Shown piece after piece: positions 1 through 5,385 of a stretch of DNA of 5,385 nucleotides; the first letter of the stretch is position 1; every line of letters begins with the position of its first letter. A model generated the notes under the pieces. It was not told where the DNA came from. It saw only the letters and a program-made list of their open reading frames with translations, and did not search any database. The stretch is from Opitutia bacterium. GTDB lineage: Bacteria > Verrucomicrobiota > Verrucomicrobiia > Opitutales > UBA953. The stretch is from the NCBI GenBank assembly GCA_947378905.1, contig CANCLV010000068.1, positions 1-5,385 on the forward strand, given 5' to 3'. A program made the translations under genes and the position numbers.

Positions 1-923
1 ATAGGGATCACGAGATCTTTCACCTTCTTCTTAAAGAGTTTTAAGTTTTCTGTGGCTTTGGGTAAATCCATTTTATTGGCCACAATCACGCGAGGCTTGC
101 CGGCGAGAATCTTGGAATACAGACGAAGTTCGCGCTCTAAAATACGGTGATCGTCCCATGGCTTACGATTTTCGCTACCAGCCATATCGATAATAAAGAC
201 AAGGAGTGCACAACGTTCGATGTGACGAAGGAACTGGTGGCCGAGGCCGCGATTTTCGTGCGCACCTTCGATTAGCCCTGGAATGTCGGCCATGAAAATG
301 CGTCCATGGGTTTCAGGGTATTCAATGACACCGACATTGACGTGTAAGGTTGTGAAAGGATACGGCGCCATTTTTGGGCGAGCGGCCGTCAGTAAATTCG
401 TGAGCGTGGATTTTCCAGCGTTTGGATATCCGACCAATCCAATATCAGCGATTGTTTTGAGCACGAAACGGAAATTACCCTCTTCACCAGGATATCCAGG
501 AGTGGTGCGACGTGGGGCTTGGTTGACTGAGCTCTTAAAGTTCATGTTTCCGAGACCACCCTTCCCGCCTGCTAATAAAATAACGCGCTCACCATGTTCG
601 GTAAGTTCAGCAACCAGGCGTCCAGTAAGATCATCGACCACCTGTGTGCCTGGGGGAACAGGTAAAATTAAATCAGCACCATCGGGTCCGGCACATTGAC
701 GACCCATACCAGGGATGCCATTTTTAGCGGAACGGTGTGGTTGCCAGCGGTAGGCCTGTAAATCTCCTTCATTACGATCGCAGAGCAAAACAATATCGCC
801 GCCTTTTCCGCCATTGCCGCCATCGGGTCCACCCTTCGGAATAAATTTTTCACGACGGAAACTCACGCAGCCGTGACCGCCTGCGCCTGATTTCAGAATG
901 ACTTTTGCTTCGTCGATAAACAT
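1..923 (-). CDS. obg: GTPase Obg (ribosome assembly/stress GTPase), 3' end cut off by the window
   Basis: Obg is a slow-turnover cytoplasmic GTPase that binds the 50S subunit during assembly and links growth to GTP/ppGpp level; it is usually essential. The first 307 residues are present and the frame is open to the window edge, so the end of the G domain and the variable C-terminal tail lie outside. The glycine-rich Obg fold fills about residues 1-158, with the hallmark GGPDGGNGGKGGD at 31-43. The G domain follows: P-loop GYPNAGKS 165-172, switch I YPFTTLH 188-194, G3 DIPG from Asp213 running into GLIEGAHENRGLGH, and G4 NKMD 283-286. These spacings match complete Obg proteins. The ATG at 923 starts MFIDEAKV, the normal Obg N-terminus; the bases before it show no clear Shine-Dalgarno. 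Switch I has Val195 where Pro is usual. The gene follows the ABC permease by 51 bases on the same strand, and rplU/rpmA are not upstream. The family call is secure. Confidence 0.97.
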   Translation of the reverse strand, partial: MFIDEAKVILKSGAGGHGCVSFRREKFIPKGGPDGGNGGKGGDIVLLCDRNEGDLQAYRWQPHRSAKNGIPGMGRQCAGPDGADLILPVPPGTQVVDDLTGRLVAELTEHGERVILLAGGKGGLGNMNFKSSVNQAPRRTTPGYPGEEGNFRFVLKTIADIGLVGYPNAGKSTLTNLLTAARPKMAPYPFTTLHVNVGVIEYPETHGRIFMADIPGLIEGAHENRGLGHQFLRHIERCALLVFIIDMAGSENRKPWDDHRILERELRLYSKILAGKPRVIVANKMDLPKATENLKLFKKKVKDLVIP

Positions 924-974
924 GTGTTTACCAATTAGGCGAGGCTAACGCTGGAGAGCGAGGAGGAAATATGT

Positions 975-1745
975 TTAACGACCTAATCCTCGAGAATGAC
1001 GCAACCAACGCTCTAAAGGAGCAAAGAAAATAATGTCGGCCAGAAGTCCTACCCCGACGACCACGGCCATGACTCCCATGACTTGATCCATACGCAATAA
1101 CTCACGTCCAGCGTGTAATAATGAACCTAGTCCAAAGCCTGAGAGAATAACGACGAAAATTTCGGCAGCCATCAACGAGCGCCAAGCAAAAGCCCAACCC
1201 TGTTTCATGCCGCTTACAATTCCAGGTAATGCGGCGGGGAAAATAACTCGCGACCACAAATGCCAACCTTGTGATCCCATCGTCATACCCGCTCTTAGAT
1301 AGAGAGGCTGAACTGAGAGTACTGATTCTTGAACGGCAATGACTACAGCCCAAACGGTACCCATCACGACGACGAAAAGTACGGCGGATTCTTCCTGACC
1401 AAACCAGAGTAGTGCCAGCGGCACCCAGCAAACAGATGGGAGAGTTTGTAAACCTAAAGCGAGAACGCCGAGGGTATCACGAATCCAACGCACACGAGCG
1501 CAGAGTGCACCGAGCGGTACTCCTAGGGCTGCACCAATAGCAAAACCAATAATTAATCGACGCATGGTCACACATGTAGCCGATAGTAATTCACCGTTAG
1601 CTAAGGATTCATAAAACCATTTAAAAATGTGGGAAGGTGCGGGAACTAAAACCTCGTTCACATGACCCGCTTGAACAAACCATTCCCAGCCACCCAGAAA
1701 AGTGGCAGCAAGTAGTGTAGGGATAACTGGACGTGGAAGTTTCAT
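975..1745 (-). CDS. ABC importer permease, SsuC/TauC/NrtB family
   Basis: Inner-membrane subunit of a nitrate/sulfonate/taurine-type ABC importer, expected to work as a homodimer with the ATPase encoded just upstream. It has 256 residues, the normal family length (about 250-280). Hydrophobic segments fit six membrane spans, at roughly 8-25, 64-83, 91-114, 121-139, 184-205 and 218-242. Family signatures are LQTLPSVCWVPLALLWFG at 99-116, the cytoplasmic EAA-type coupling loop around 151-175 (Gly160, Ile168, Pro170, Pro174), and WAFAWRSLMAAE at 184-195. The ATG at 1745 lies one base after the ATPase stop, so the two are very probably translationally coupled. An AAGGGG stretch (1758-1763, inside the ATPase gene) is a possible but rather distant (12 bases) ribosome binding site. 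TAA stop at 975-977. The substrate is unknown: sulfonate, taurine, nitrate and related solutes are all carried by members of this family. Confidence 0.93.
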   Translation of the reverse strand: MKLPRPVIPTLLAATFLGGWEWFVQAGHVNEVLVPAPSHIFKWFYESLANGELLSATCVTMRRLIIGFAIGAALGVPLGALCARVRWIRDTLGVLALGLQTLPSVCWVPLALLWFGQEESAVLFVVVMGTVWAVVIAVQESVLSVQPLYLRAGMTMGSQGWHLWSRVIFPAALPGIVSGMKQGWAFAWRSLMAAEIFVVILSGFGLGSLLHAGRELLRMDQVMGVMAVVVGVGLLADIIFFAPLERWLRHSRGLGR

Positions 1746-1746
1746 T

Positions 1747-2538
1747 TTATGAATTTACCCCTTCATTTAAGTGCGATGATAAAGCCGCCGTAACTTTCGC
1801 AGCGAGCGAAGCTAATTCAGGGTCGTTGATGCGACGAGGACGAGGTAAATTGATTTCGAATACTTCGCGAATGCGTCCTGGATGCGGAGAAAGTAAGACG
1901 ACGCGATCACCTAAACATACCGCTTCTCGAATATTATGTGTGACGAGAATAATGGTTTTCTTTCTCTTCGTGAAAATTTGTTGGATATCACCATAGAGCT
2001 GATCGCGCGTTAAAGCGTCGAGTGCAGAGAAAGGCTCATCCATGAGGAGCACGCGAGGATTAGGAGCGAGTGATCGAGCTAAGGCGACGCGTTGACGCAT
2101 ACCGCCGGATAATTCATGAGGGCGGGCTTTTTCTTTATCGGCCAAACCGACCAAGGATAAATAGTAGCGAGCGGATTCTAATCTTTCTTCCTCGGTTAAA
2201 CCGGGCTTTAGGCGCAAACCGAAGAGCACATTTTCTAAAACGTTTAACCAAGGGAATAAGGCATCTTGTTGAAACATTACCAGACGATCGCGTCCGGGTA
2301 AACGTACAGGTTCTTCACCTAGTAAAATCTTACCTTCGTTGGTGTGTTCTAAACCTGCGAGCAAGTTGAGCAAAGTGGACTTACCGCAACCCGAGGGACC
2401 GACGAGTACCAAGAATTCACCCTCACGCACATCGAGGGAGATATCCTCCACTGCGGTGACGCGACCAGCCGTACCCTCGAAACGTTTGGTGACGTTGCGA
2501 AGCGTCAGTGCAGGGGTGGTCACTTTATCGTTACTCAT
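1747..2538 (-). CDS. ABC importer ATP-binding protein, SsuB/TauB/NrtD family
   Basis: Cytoplasmic ATPase that drives the importer. It has 263 residues with every catalytic motif intact: Walker A GPSGCGKST at 47-55, Q-loop Gln90 within FQQDALFPW, signature LSGGMRQR at 142-149, Walker B VLLMDEP at 162-168 with catalytic Glu167, D-loop SALD at 170-173 and switch His200. The DALFPW wording after the Q-loop and the PGRI / LPRPR tail (219-234) are typical of the nitrate/sulfonate/taurine ATPases; no C-terminal regulatory domain is present. The gene begins 68 bases after the binding-protein stop and ends one base before the permease start, so it is the middle gene of the operon. The ATG at 2538 is preceded by a pyrimidine-rich stretch (ACCCCCATTTCA) with no Shine-Dalgarno, and an in-frame stop about 36 bases upstream leaves no better start. 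Substrate specificity cannot be read from the ATPase. Confidence 0.95.
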   Translation of the reverse strand: MSNDKVTTPALTLRNVTKRFEGTAGRVTAVEDISLDVREGEFLVLVGPSGCGKSTLLNLLAGLEHTNEGKILLGEEPVRLPGRDRLVMFQQDALFPWLNVLENVLFGLRLKPGLTEEERLESARYYLSLVGLADKEKARPHELSGGMRQRVALARSLAPNPRVLLMDEPFSALDALTRDQLYGDIQQIFTKRKKTIILVTHNIREAVCLGDRVVLLSPHPGRIREVFEINLPRPRRINDPELASLAAKVTAALSSHLNEGVNS

Positions 2539-2606
2539 TGAAATGGGGGTAATTAAGAATGCGACTTATACAGTTAAGTTGGCAAGATTAGAGGGTAGTA
2601 TTACTT

Positions 2607-3617
2607 TTACCGAGGGACAGGATCCGCAACAAGTGATTCTAACAATGGCTCAATCGGGGCATCGGCATTTAATAAACCCGACGCTTGTGAATCCTTGAGT
2701 GATTGTGTGAACGCAGCAGTCAGACGAGTTTTGCGAGCAGCATCATCTTCGCGGGCGTCAAAAATAACACGACTTAAGGCGGAAGAAATTAATTCAATTT
2801 TAGGAACTGCGGAACGAGTTTCACTTCCAATTCCGGTAGAAACTAATTTCTCATGCCACGATTTATCTAACAACAATTTATCACGAAGTAAATAATGCGA
2901 TTGAACGAAAGCTTCGATGCCACGTTTATTCTTGGAAAGCGCCGTCTGGGATGAAGCTAGCACAGTGATAATCGAATCTTTATTTTCGACTAAAATTTCT
3001 CCGCCGAATTCGGTAGTGAGACGAGTGACCCAAGGTTCAACGGTCCAAGCTGCATCGACATCGCCACGTGAAAATAGAAGAACTAATTCAGAATTAGCAG
3101 CCGGAACAATTTGCGTGTCACCACCACCATTTAAGGTGACTTTTAACCCACCCTGCTTGAGCCAAACGCGTGCATCAATATCTTGCGTATTACCGAGCTG
3201 AGGGGTCGCTACTCGACGACCAATAAAATCTTTCTGTGTTTTAAGATTTAAACCCTTGCGCACCACCAGCGCATTACCCGCATGGGCGACGGAAGCTAAA
3301 ATACGAATCTCTTTACCTTTAGTTCGGACGTAAGCATTAATCACCGGGGAAGGACCCACGTAAGTGAGATCAATCGCACCAGCGAGTAATGCCTCCATCG
3401 CAGACGGACCAGCGTTATAACAACGCCATTCGATTTTTGAACCTGGTGGCAAATGAGCTAAATGCCAGTCACTGCCCTCGCGCTCAAGTTGACGTGCTGC
3501 AATCGCCGGTGAGTGTGTTAGGTTAGGAAAGTATCCAACCCGCACAGTTACGGGCTCTTCGGCCGCATCCAAAATGGAGGCGAGAACGAGTAAAGTAATG
3601 ATGGATAACTGACGCAT
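2607..3617 (-). CDS. Periplasmic substrate-binding protein, NMT1/SsuA-like
   Basis: Solute receptor of the importer, of the NMT1-like type II periplasmic binding fold used for sulfonates, taurine, nitrate and related compounds. It has 336 residues. The N-terminus is a Sec signal peptide: Arg2, hydrophobic core about 4-16, probable cleavage near Asp17-Ala19. There is no lipobox cysteine, so a soluble periplasmic protein is expected. The mature chain opens with VRVGYFPNLTHSPAI (25-39). Further family landmarks are NAGPSAMEALLAGAIDL from 68, YVGPSP at 86-91, PQLGNTQD at 139-146 and DAAWTVEPW at 188-196. Together they match a subgroup often annotated as aliphatic-sulfonate binding proteins; I rely on memory for that. 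Neighbouring ATPase and permease genes support the role. The ATG at 3617 gives a proper signal peptide and lies about 24 bases below a candidate -10 box; no strong Shine-Dalgarno is seen. Ligand unknown: no sulfonatase, nitrate reductase or thiamine gene is in the window. Confidence 0.92.
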   Translation of the reverse strand: MRQLSIITLLVLASILDAAEEPVTVRVGYFPNLTHSPAIAARQLEREGSDWHLAHLPPGSKIEWRCYNAGPSAMEALLAGAIDLTYVGPSPVINAYVRTKGKEIRILASVAHAGNALVVRKGLNLKTQKDFIGRRVATPQLGNTQDIDARVWLKQGGLKVTLNGGGDTQIVPAANSELVLLFSRGDVDAAWTVEPWVTRLTTEFGGEILVENKDSIITVLASSQTALSKNKRGIEAFVQSHYLLRDKLLLDKSWHEKLVSTGIGSETRSAVPKIELISSALSRVIFDAREDDAARKTRLTAAFTQSLKDSQASGLLNADAPIEPLLESLVADPVPR

Positions 3618-3641
3618 AGTTTTCTTAATATTACTTCTTTA

Positions 3642-3671
3642 GTTATATTATAATGATTAGAATACAATCAA
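3642..3671 (-). promoter_or_regulatory. Candidate sigma70-type promoter of the ABC importer operon
   Basis: On the minus strand, TTGATT (3671-3666) and TATAAC (3647-3642) are separated by 18 bases; they match the -35 and -10 consensus at 4 and 5 of 6 positions. A perfect TATAAT (3652-3647) overlaps the -10 box, but would leave only 13 bases to that -35. Transcription would begin near 3635 and give a leader of about 18 bases before the binding-protein ATG at 3617. The surrounding gap 3618-3716 holds 17 G or C in 99 bases by my count, far fewer than the genes on either side. AT-rich DNA yields chance hexamers easily, so the location is more credible than the exact boxes. No rho-independent terminator is seen after the symporter gene, so readthrough from it is also possible. 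Confidence 0.45.
3654..3670. repeat. 17-base inverted repeat overlapping the candidate -35 box (possible operator)
   Basis: The sequence TGATT-N7-AATCA is a perfect 5+5 base inverted repeat. It covers most of the proposed -35 hexamer and runs into the spacer of the importer promoter, where a repressor would block RNA polymerase. The half-sites are short and the region is AT-rich, so chance is a real alternative. No regulator gene is in the window to pair it with. Confidence 0.3.
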
Positions 3672-3716
3672 ATATAGAGAGTTTCATATAATACTAATTA
3701 ACAACAGTTTATAAAA

Positions 3717-4994
3717 TTAAATAGCAGATAAAACAAACCAAACACTTGCGGATATAACGATAATGGTTCCAAAAATACCAAGGACTCTAACCCAAATGGG
3801 TGCGATGTATTCACCCATAGCGCGAGGGTCGCTTGTGATCCGCACCAAGGGCCAGCAGGCGAAGCCGAGTTGCAGACTGAGTATGACTTGGCTCCAGAGT
3901 AAAAGTTCAACGGCCTTCCCTTCTCCGGCATAGGCGATCACGAGTAATGCGGGAACGAGTGCAGCTAGGCGGGTGAAGGTACGGACCATCCAAGCTTTAC
4001 CTTTAATTTTTAAAAATCCTTCGAGCACAATTTGTCCGGCCAGTGTTCCGGTAATAGTAGCGTTTTGACCCGAGGCCAAAAGCGCTACGGCAAAGAGTGT
4101 CGCCGCGATGGTAGAACCTAATGCGCCGTTCAGTAATTGATGTGCTTGGCGAATATCGGTCACAGCAGGTTGTCCGGCATGATGGAACGCGGCGGCACTT
4201 AAGATTAATAATCCTGCGTTTACAAAGAAAGCAAAGACGAGTGCCAAGCTCGAGTCGTAGGTTGCAAATCGAATCGCCTGTTTTCGCTCTTCGACCGTTT
4301 TTCCTAAATCGCGTGAACCAACTAAAGAAGAATGCAGATAAAGATTATGTGGCATGACCGTCGCACCTAAAATACCCAAAGCGATGAAAAGCATTCCGGG
4401 ATTTTTAAAAACTGCACCAGTCGGGATAAACCCTTGTAAAACGGCGTGAATCGCAGGCTTAGCAATGAGCACTTCAGCCCCTATACACAGGGCGATCGTC
4501 AATACTAGGACGGCGACAATCGATTCAAGCCAACGGTAGCCGAGTCGTGTTAAAGCCAGAAGAACAAGTACGTCTAACGCAGTAATCAATGAACCAATGA
4601 AAAGAGGAATTCCGAAAAGTAATTGTAAAGCGATGGCCGATCCCAGCAACTCAGCTAGGTCCATCGCAATAATTCCAATTTGGGCCGAGACCCAAAGGAA
4701 AGTGGATACCGTGGGTGAGTAACGGGCGCGACAGGCCTGAGCGAGGTCTTGTCCCGTAGCCACTTGCAAGCGTACGCAGAGATGCTGAAAAAGTATCGCC
4801 ATCAAGTTCGCTAAAAGAATCACCCACAATAAGGCGTAACCAAATTCCGAACCTCCAGCTAAGTCAGTCGCCCAATTACCAGGATCCATGTAACCTACCG
4901 CAACTAAAAATCCTGGGCCGACGAATCCAAAAAAACGACGCAGTGCAGCAATACGAGAGGCTGATTTATTGACTGGGTCGGACGTGCTAGACAC
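3717..4994 (-). CDS. mntH: Nramp-family Mn2+/Fe2+:H+ symporter (MntH-type)
   Basis: Inner-membrane proton-coupled importer of divalent metal, most likely Mn2+. Its 425 residues and hydrophobic profile fit the 11-span bacterial Nramp fold. Metal-site motifs are intact: DPGN at 37-40 in the unwound first helix (Asp37, Asn40) and ATVMPH at 211-216 in helix 6 (Ala211, Met214, His216). The helix 6 methionine argues for transition metal rather than Mg2+. Helix 3 has the DLAE element (Asp112, Glu115), and SQVILSLQLGFA at 368-379 marks helix 10. Departures from the usual pattern are Gln105 where helix 3 normally has Glu, Val337 in the usual Arg-Arg pair of helix 9, and Gly377 for the common Pro. Translation should start with GTG at 4994: the frame is closed by TAG at 5016-5018 and the first ATG is already Met36, inside helix 1. 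The gene starts 31 bases after the upstream membrane-protein gene, so co-transcription is likely. No manganese riboswitch fits in that gap. Confidence 0.94.
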   Translation of the reverse strand: MSSTSDPVNKSASRIAALRRFFGFVGPGFLVAVGYMDPGNWATDLAGGSEFGYALLWVILLANLMAILFQHLCVRLQVATGQDLAQACRARYSPTVSTFLWVSAQIGIIAMDLAELLGSAIALQLLFGIPLFIGSLITALDVLVLLALTRLGYRWLESIVAVLVLTIALCIGAEVLIAKPAIHAVLQGFIPTGAVFKNPGMLFIALGILGATVMPHNLYLHSSLVGSRDLGKTVEERKQAIRFATYDSSLALVFAFFVNAGLLILSAAAFHHAGQPAVTDIRQAHQLLNGALGSTIAATLFAVALLASGQNATITGTLAGQIVLEGFLKIKGKAWMVRTFTRLAALVPALLVIAYAGEGKAVELLLWSQVILSLQLGFACWPLVRITSDPRAMGEYIAPIWVRVLGIFGTIIVISASVWFVLSAI

Positions 4995-5025
4995 GAATGA
5001 GAAATCTTTTATTCGCTACTGAGTG

Positions 5026-5385
5026 TCAACCTAGGGCATTTTTTAACGAATAAACAGCTAAGCCAGACCAGATTAATGTTCGGACAATATGAGTGCGTGT
5101 AAGGTGATTAATAACCTCTAAATTATAGCCTTCTTGCTGCAATCTTCGATGGGCGGGGATCGACCAAATTGCCGTAAAAAACCAAGTAAGAACTACCAAA
5201 ACAAAACCCGTCACTGAGGCGCCATTTCGCCAAGCAAAAAAATGTCCAACAATCTGTAATAGAAGTAATGGACCAACGACCCAGCCAACGCGACTGGTAT
5301 AACTTTGATGATGCTCGCGAAAGTTCTCACTGCGCCAGCGAGCGAAATCGGGATACGTACAAAAGTAGATTAACCAAGCCACTGC
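5026..5385 (-). CDS. Conserved small membrane protein of unknown function, 5' end outside the window
   Basis: The frame is open to the window edge and ends at TGA (5026-5028), giving 119 visible residues; perhaps 20-30 N-terminal residues are missing. A GTG at 5382 is the first possible start, but it falls inside what looks like the first membrane span, so the true start is probably upstream. The visible part has the end of one span, then a YPDFARW...HHQSYTSR loop, a span near GWVVGPLLLLQIVGHFFAW, a span ending TWFFTAIWSIPAHRRL, and a last span after RTHIVRTLIW. This four-span layout, with a Tyr-Pro after span 1, an I-P-x-H after span 3 and an I/V-R-T-x-x-W before span 4, resembles a widespread family of about 140-150-residue hypothetical membrane proteins that I know only by pattern. 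No function is established to my knowledge. Its position 31 bases before the Mn symporter gene suggests a shared transcript, not necessarily a shared job. Confidence 0.75.
   Translation of the reverse strand, partial: AVAWLIYFCTYPDFARWRSENFREHHQSYTSRVGWVVGPLLLLQIVGHFFAWRNGASVTGFVLVVLTWFFTAIWSIPAHRRLQQEGYNLEVINHLTRTHIVRTLIWSGLAVYSLKNALG

Noticed and set aside
283..699. 138-codon plus-strand open frame antisense to obg
   Set aside because: It mirrors the obg coding strand, its translation looks like no protein, and the minus-strand frame has all GTPase motifs.
668..853. 61-codon minus-strand frame overlapping obg
   Set aside because: A different frame within the secure Obg N-terminal domain, so it is a shadow.
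924..974. Terminator or independent obg promoter in the 51-base gap after the permease
   Set aside because: Only a 4 bp CGCT/AGCG pairing and a repeated CCTCGC are present, with no T run and no recognisable -10/-35 pair.
1102..1431. 109-codon minus-strand frame inside the permease gene
   Set aside because: Arg/Ser-rich, out of frame with a well-supported permease and without start signals.
2070..2698. Two overlapping plus-strand frames (2070-2369, 2339-2698) antisense to the ATPase and the end of the binding-protein gene
   Set aside because: Both are complements of coding sequence with conserved ABC motifs and have no protein-like composition or promoter.
2695..3201. Plus-strand frames at 2695-2895 and 2917-3201
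   Set aside because: Antisense shadows of the binding-protein gene.
3618..3716. Rho-independent terminator after the symporter gene
   Set aside because: I looked for a GC-rich stem followed by a T run on the minus strand and found only AT-rich, short pairings.
3698..3931. 77-codon minus-strand frame over the 3' end of the symporter gene
   Set aside because: Out of frame with the symporter, which continues through here with helices 10 and 11 intact.
4121..4357. 78-codon plus-strand frame within the symporter gene
   Set aside because: Arg-rich antisense shadow without signals.
4995..5025. Manganese riboswitch or metal-regulator site before the symporter gene
   Set aside because: The gap is only 31 bases and shows no structure; any such element would have to lie upstream of the partial gene, outside the window.
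1..5385. Mobile element, CRISPR array, toxin-antitoxin or phage-defence system
   Set aside because: No transposase, integrase, spaced direct repeats or defence-like protein is seen; the genes are ordinary housekeeping and transport genes all on one strand.

Overview
The window is a compact bacterial chromosomal segment. Every gene I can support lies on the minus strand, so transcription runs from high to low coordinates. In that order the genes are: the 3' part of a small conserved membrane protein (5385-5026), an Nramp-type Mn2+/H+ symporter (4994-3717), a three-gene ABC importer of the nitrate/sulfonate/taurine class (binding protein 3617-2607, ATPase 2538-1747, permease 1745-975), and the first 307 codons of the ribosome-associated GTPase Obg (923-1). 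No tRNA, rRNA, mobile element, CRISPR array or phage-like gene is visible, and no stretch over about 100 bases lacks a gene.

Host: the Obg protein carries wording in its switch II region and behind it (an ENRGLGH stretch, HIERC, IIDMAG) that I associate from memory with Verrucomicrobiota, in particular Opitutae-like lineages. This is a moderate-to-low confidence inference that a phylogeny could settle. A Sec signal peptide without a lipobox cysteine on the binding protein fits a diderm cell with a periplasm. Most start codons lack a recognisable Shine-Dalgarno sequence and one gene starts with GTG.

How the genes work together: the binding protein should capture a small, probably anionic organic or inorganic solute in the periplasm and hand it to a homodimer of the permease, powered by the ATPase. 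The ATPase and permease genes are separated by one base and are probably translationally coupled. The substrate cannot be fixed, because no desulfonation, nitrate-reduction or thiamine gene lies in view. The symporter would bring Mn2+ (or Fe2+) into the cytoplasm. It sits 31 bases behind the small membrane-protein gene and probably shares its transcript. A very AT-rich 99-base gap (3618-3716) separates it from the importer and holds the best promoter candidate of the window, with an inverted repeat across its -35 element. Obg follows the permease after 51 bases and may partly depend on importer transcription. The usual rplU-rpmA partners of obg are not upstream of it here.

I did not find a convincing new system. 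The points most worth a second look are a paired substitution in the symporter's predicted proton-path salt bridge, the promoter/operator region at 3618-3716, and the unusual placement of obg behind a nutrient importer.
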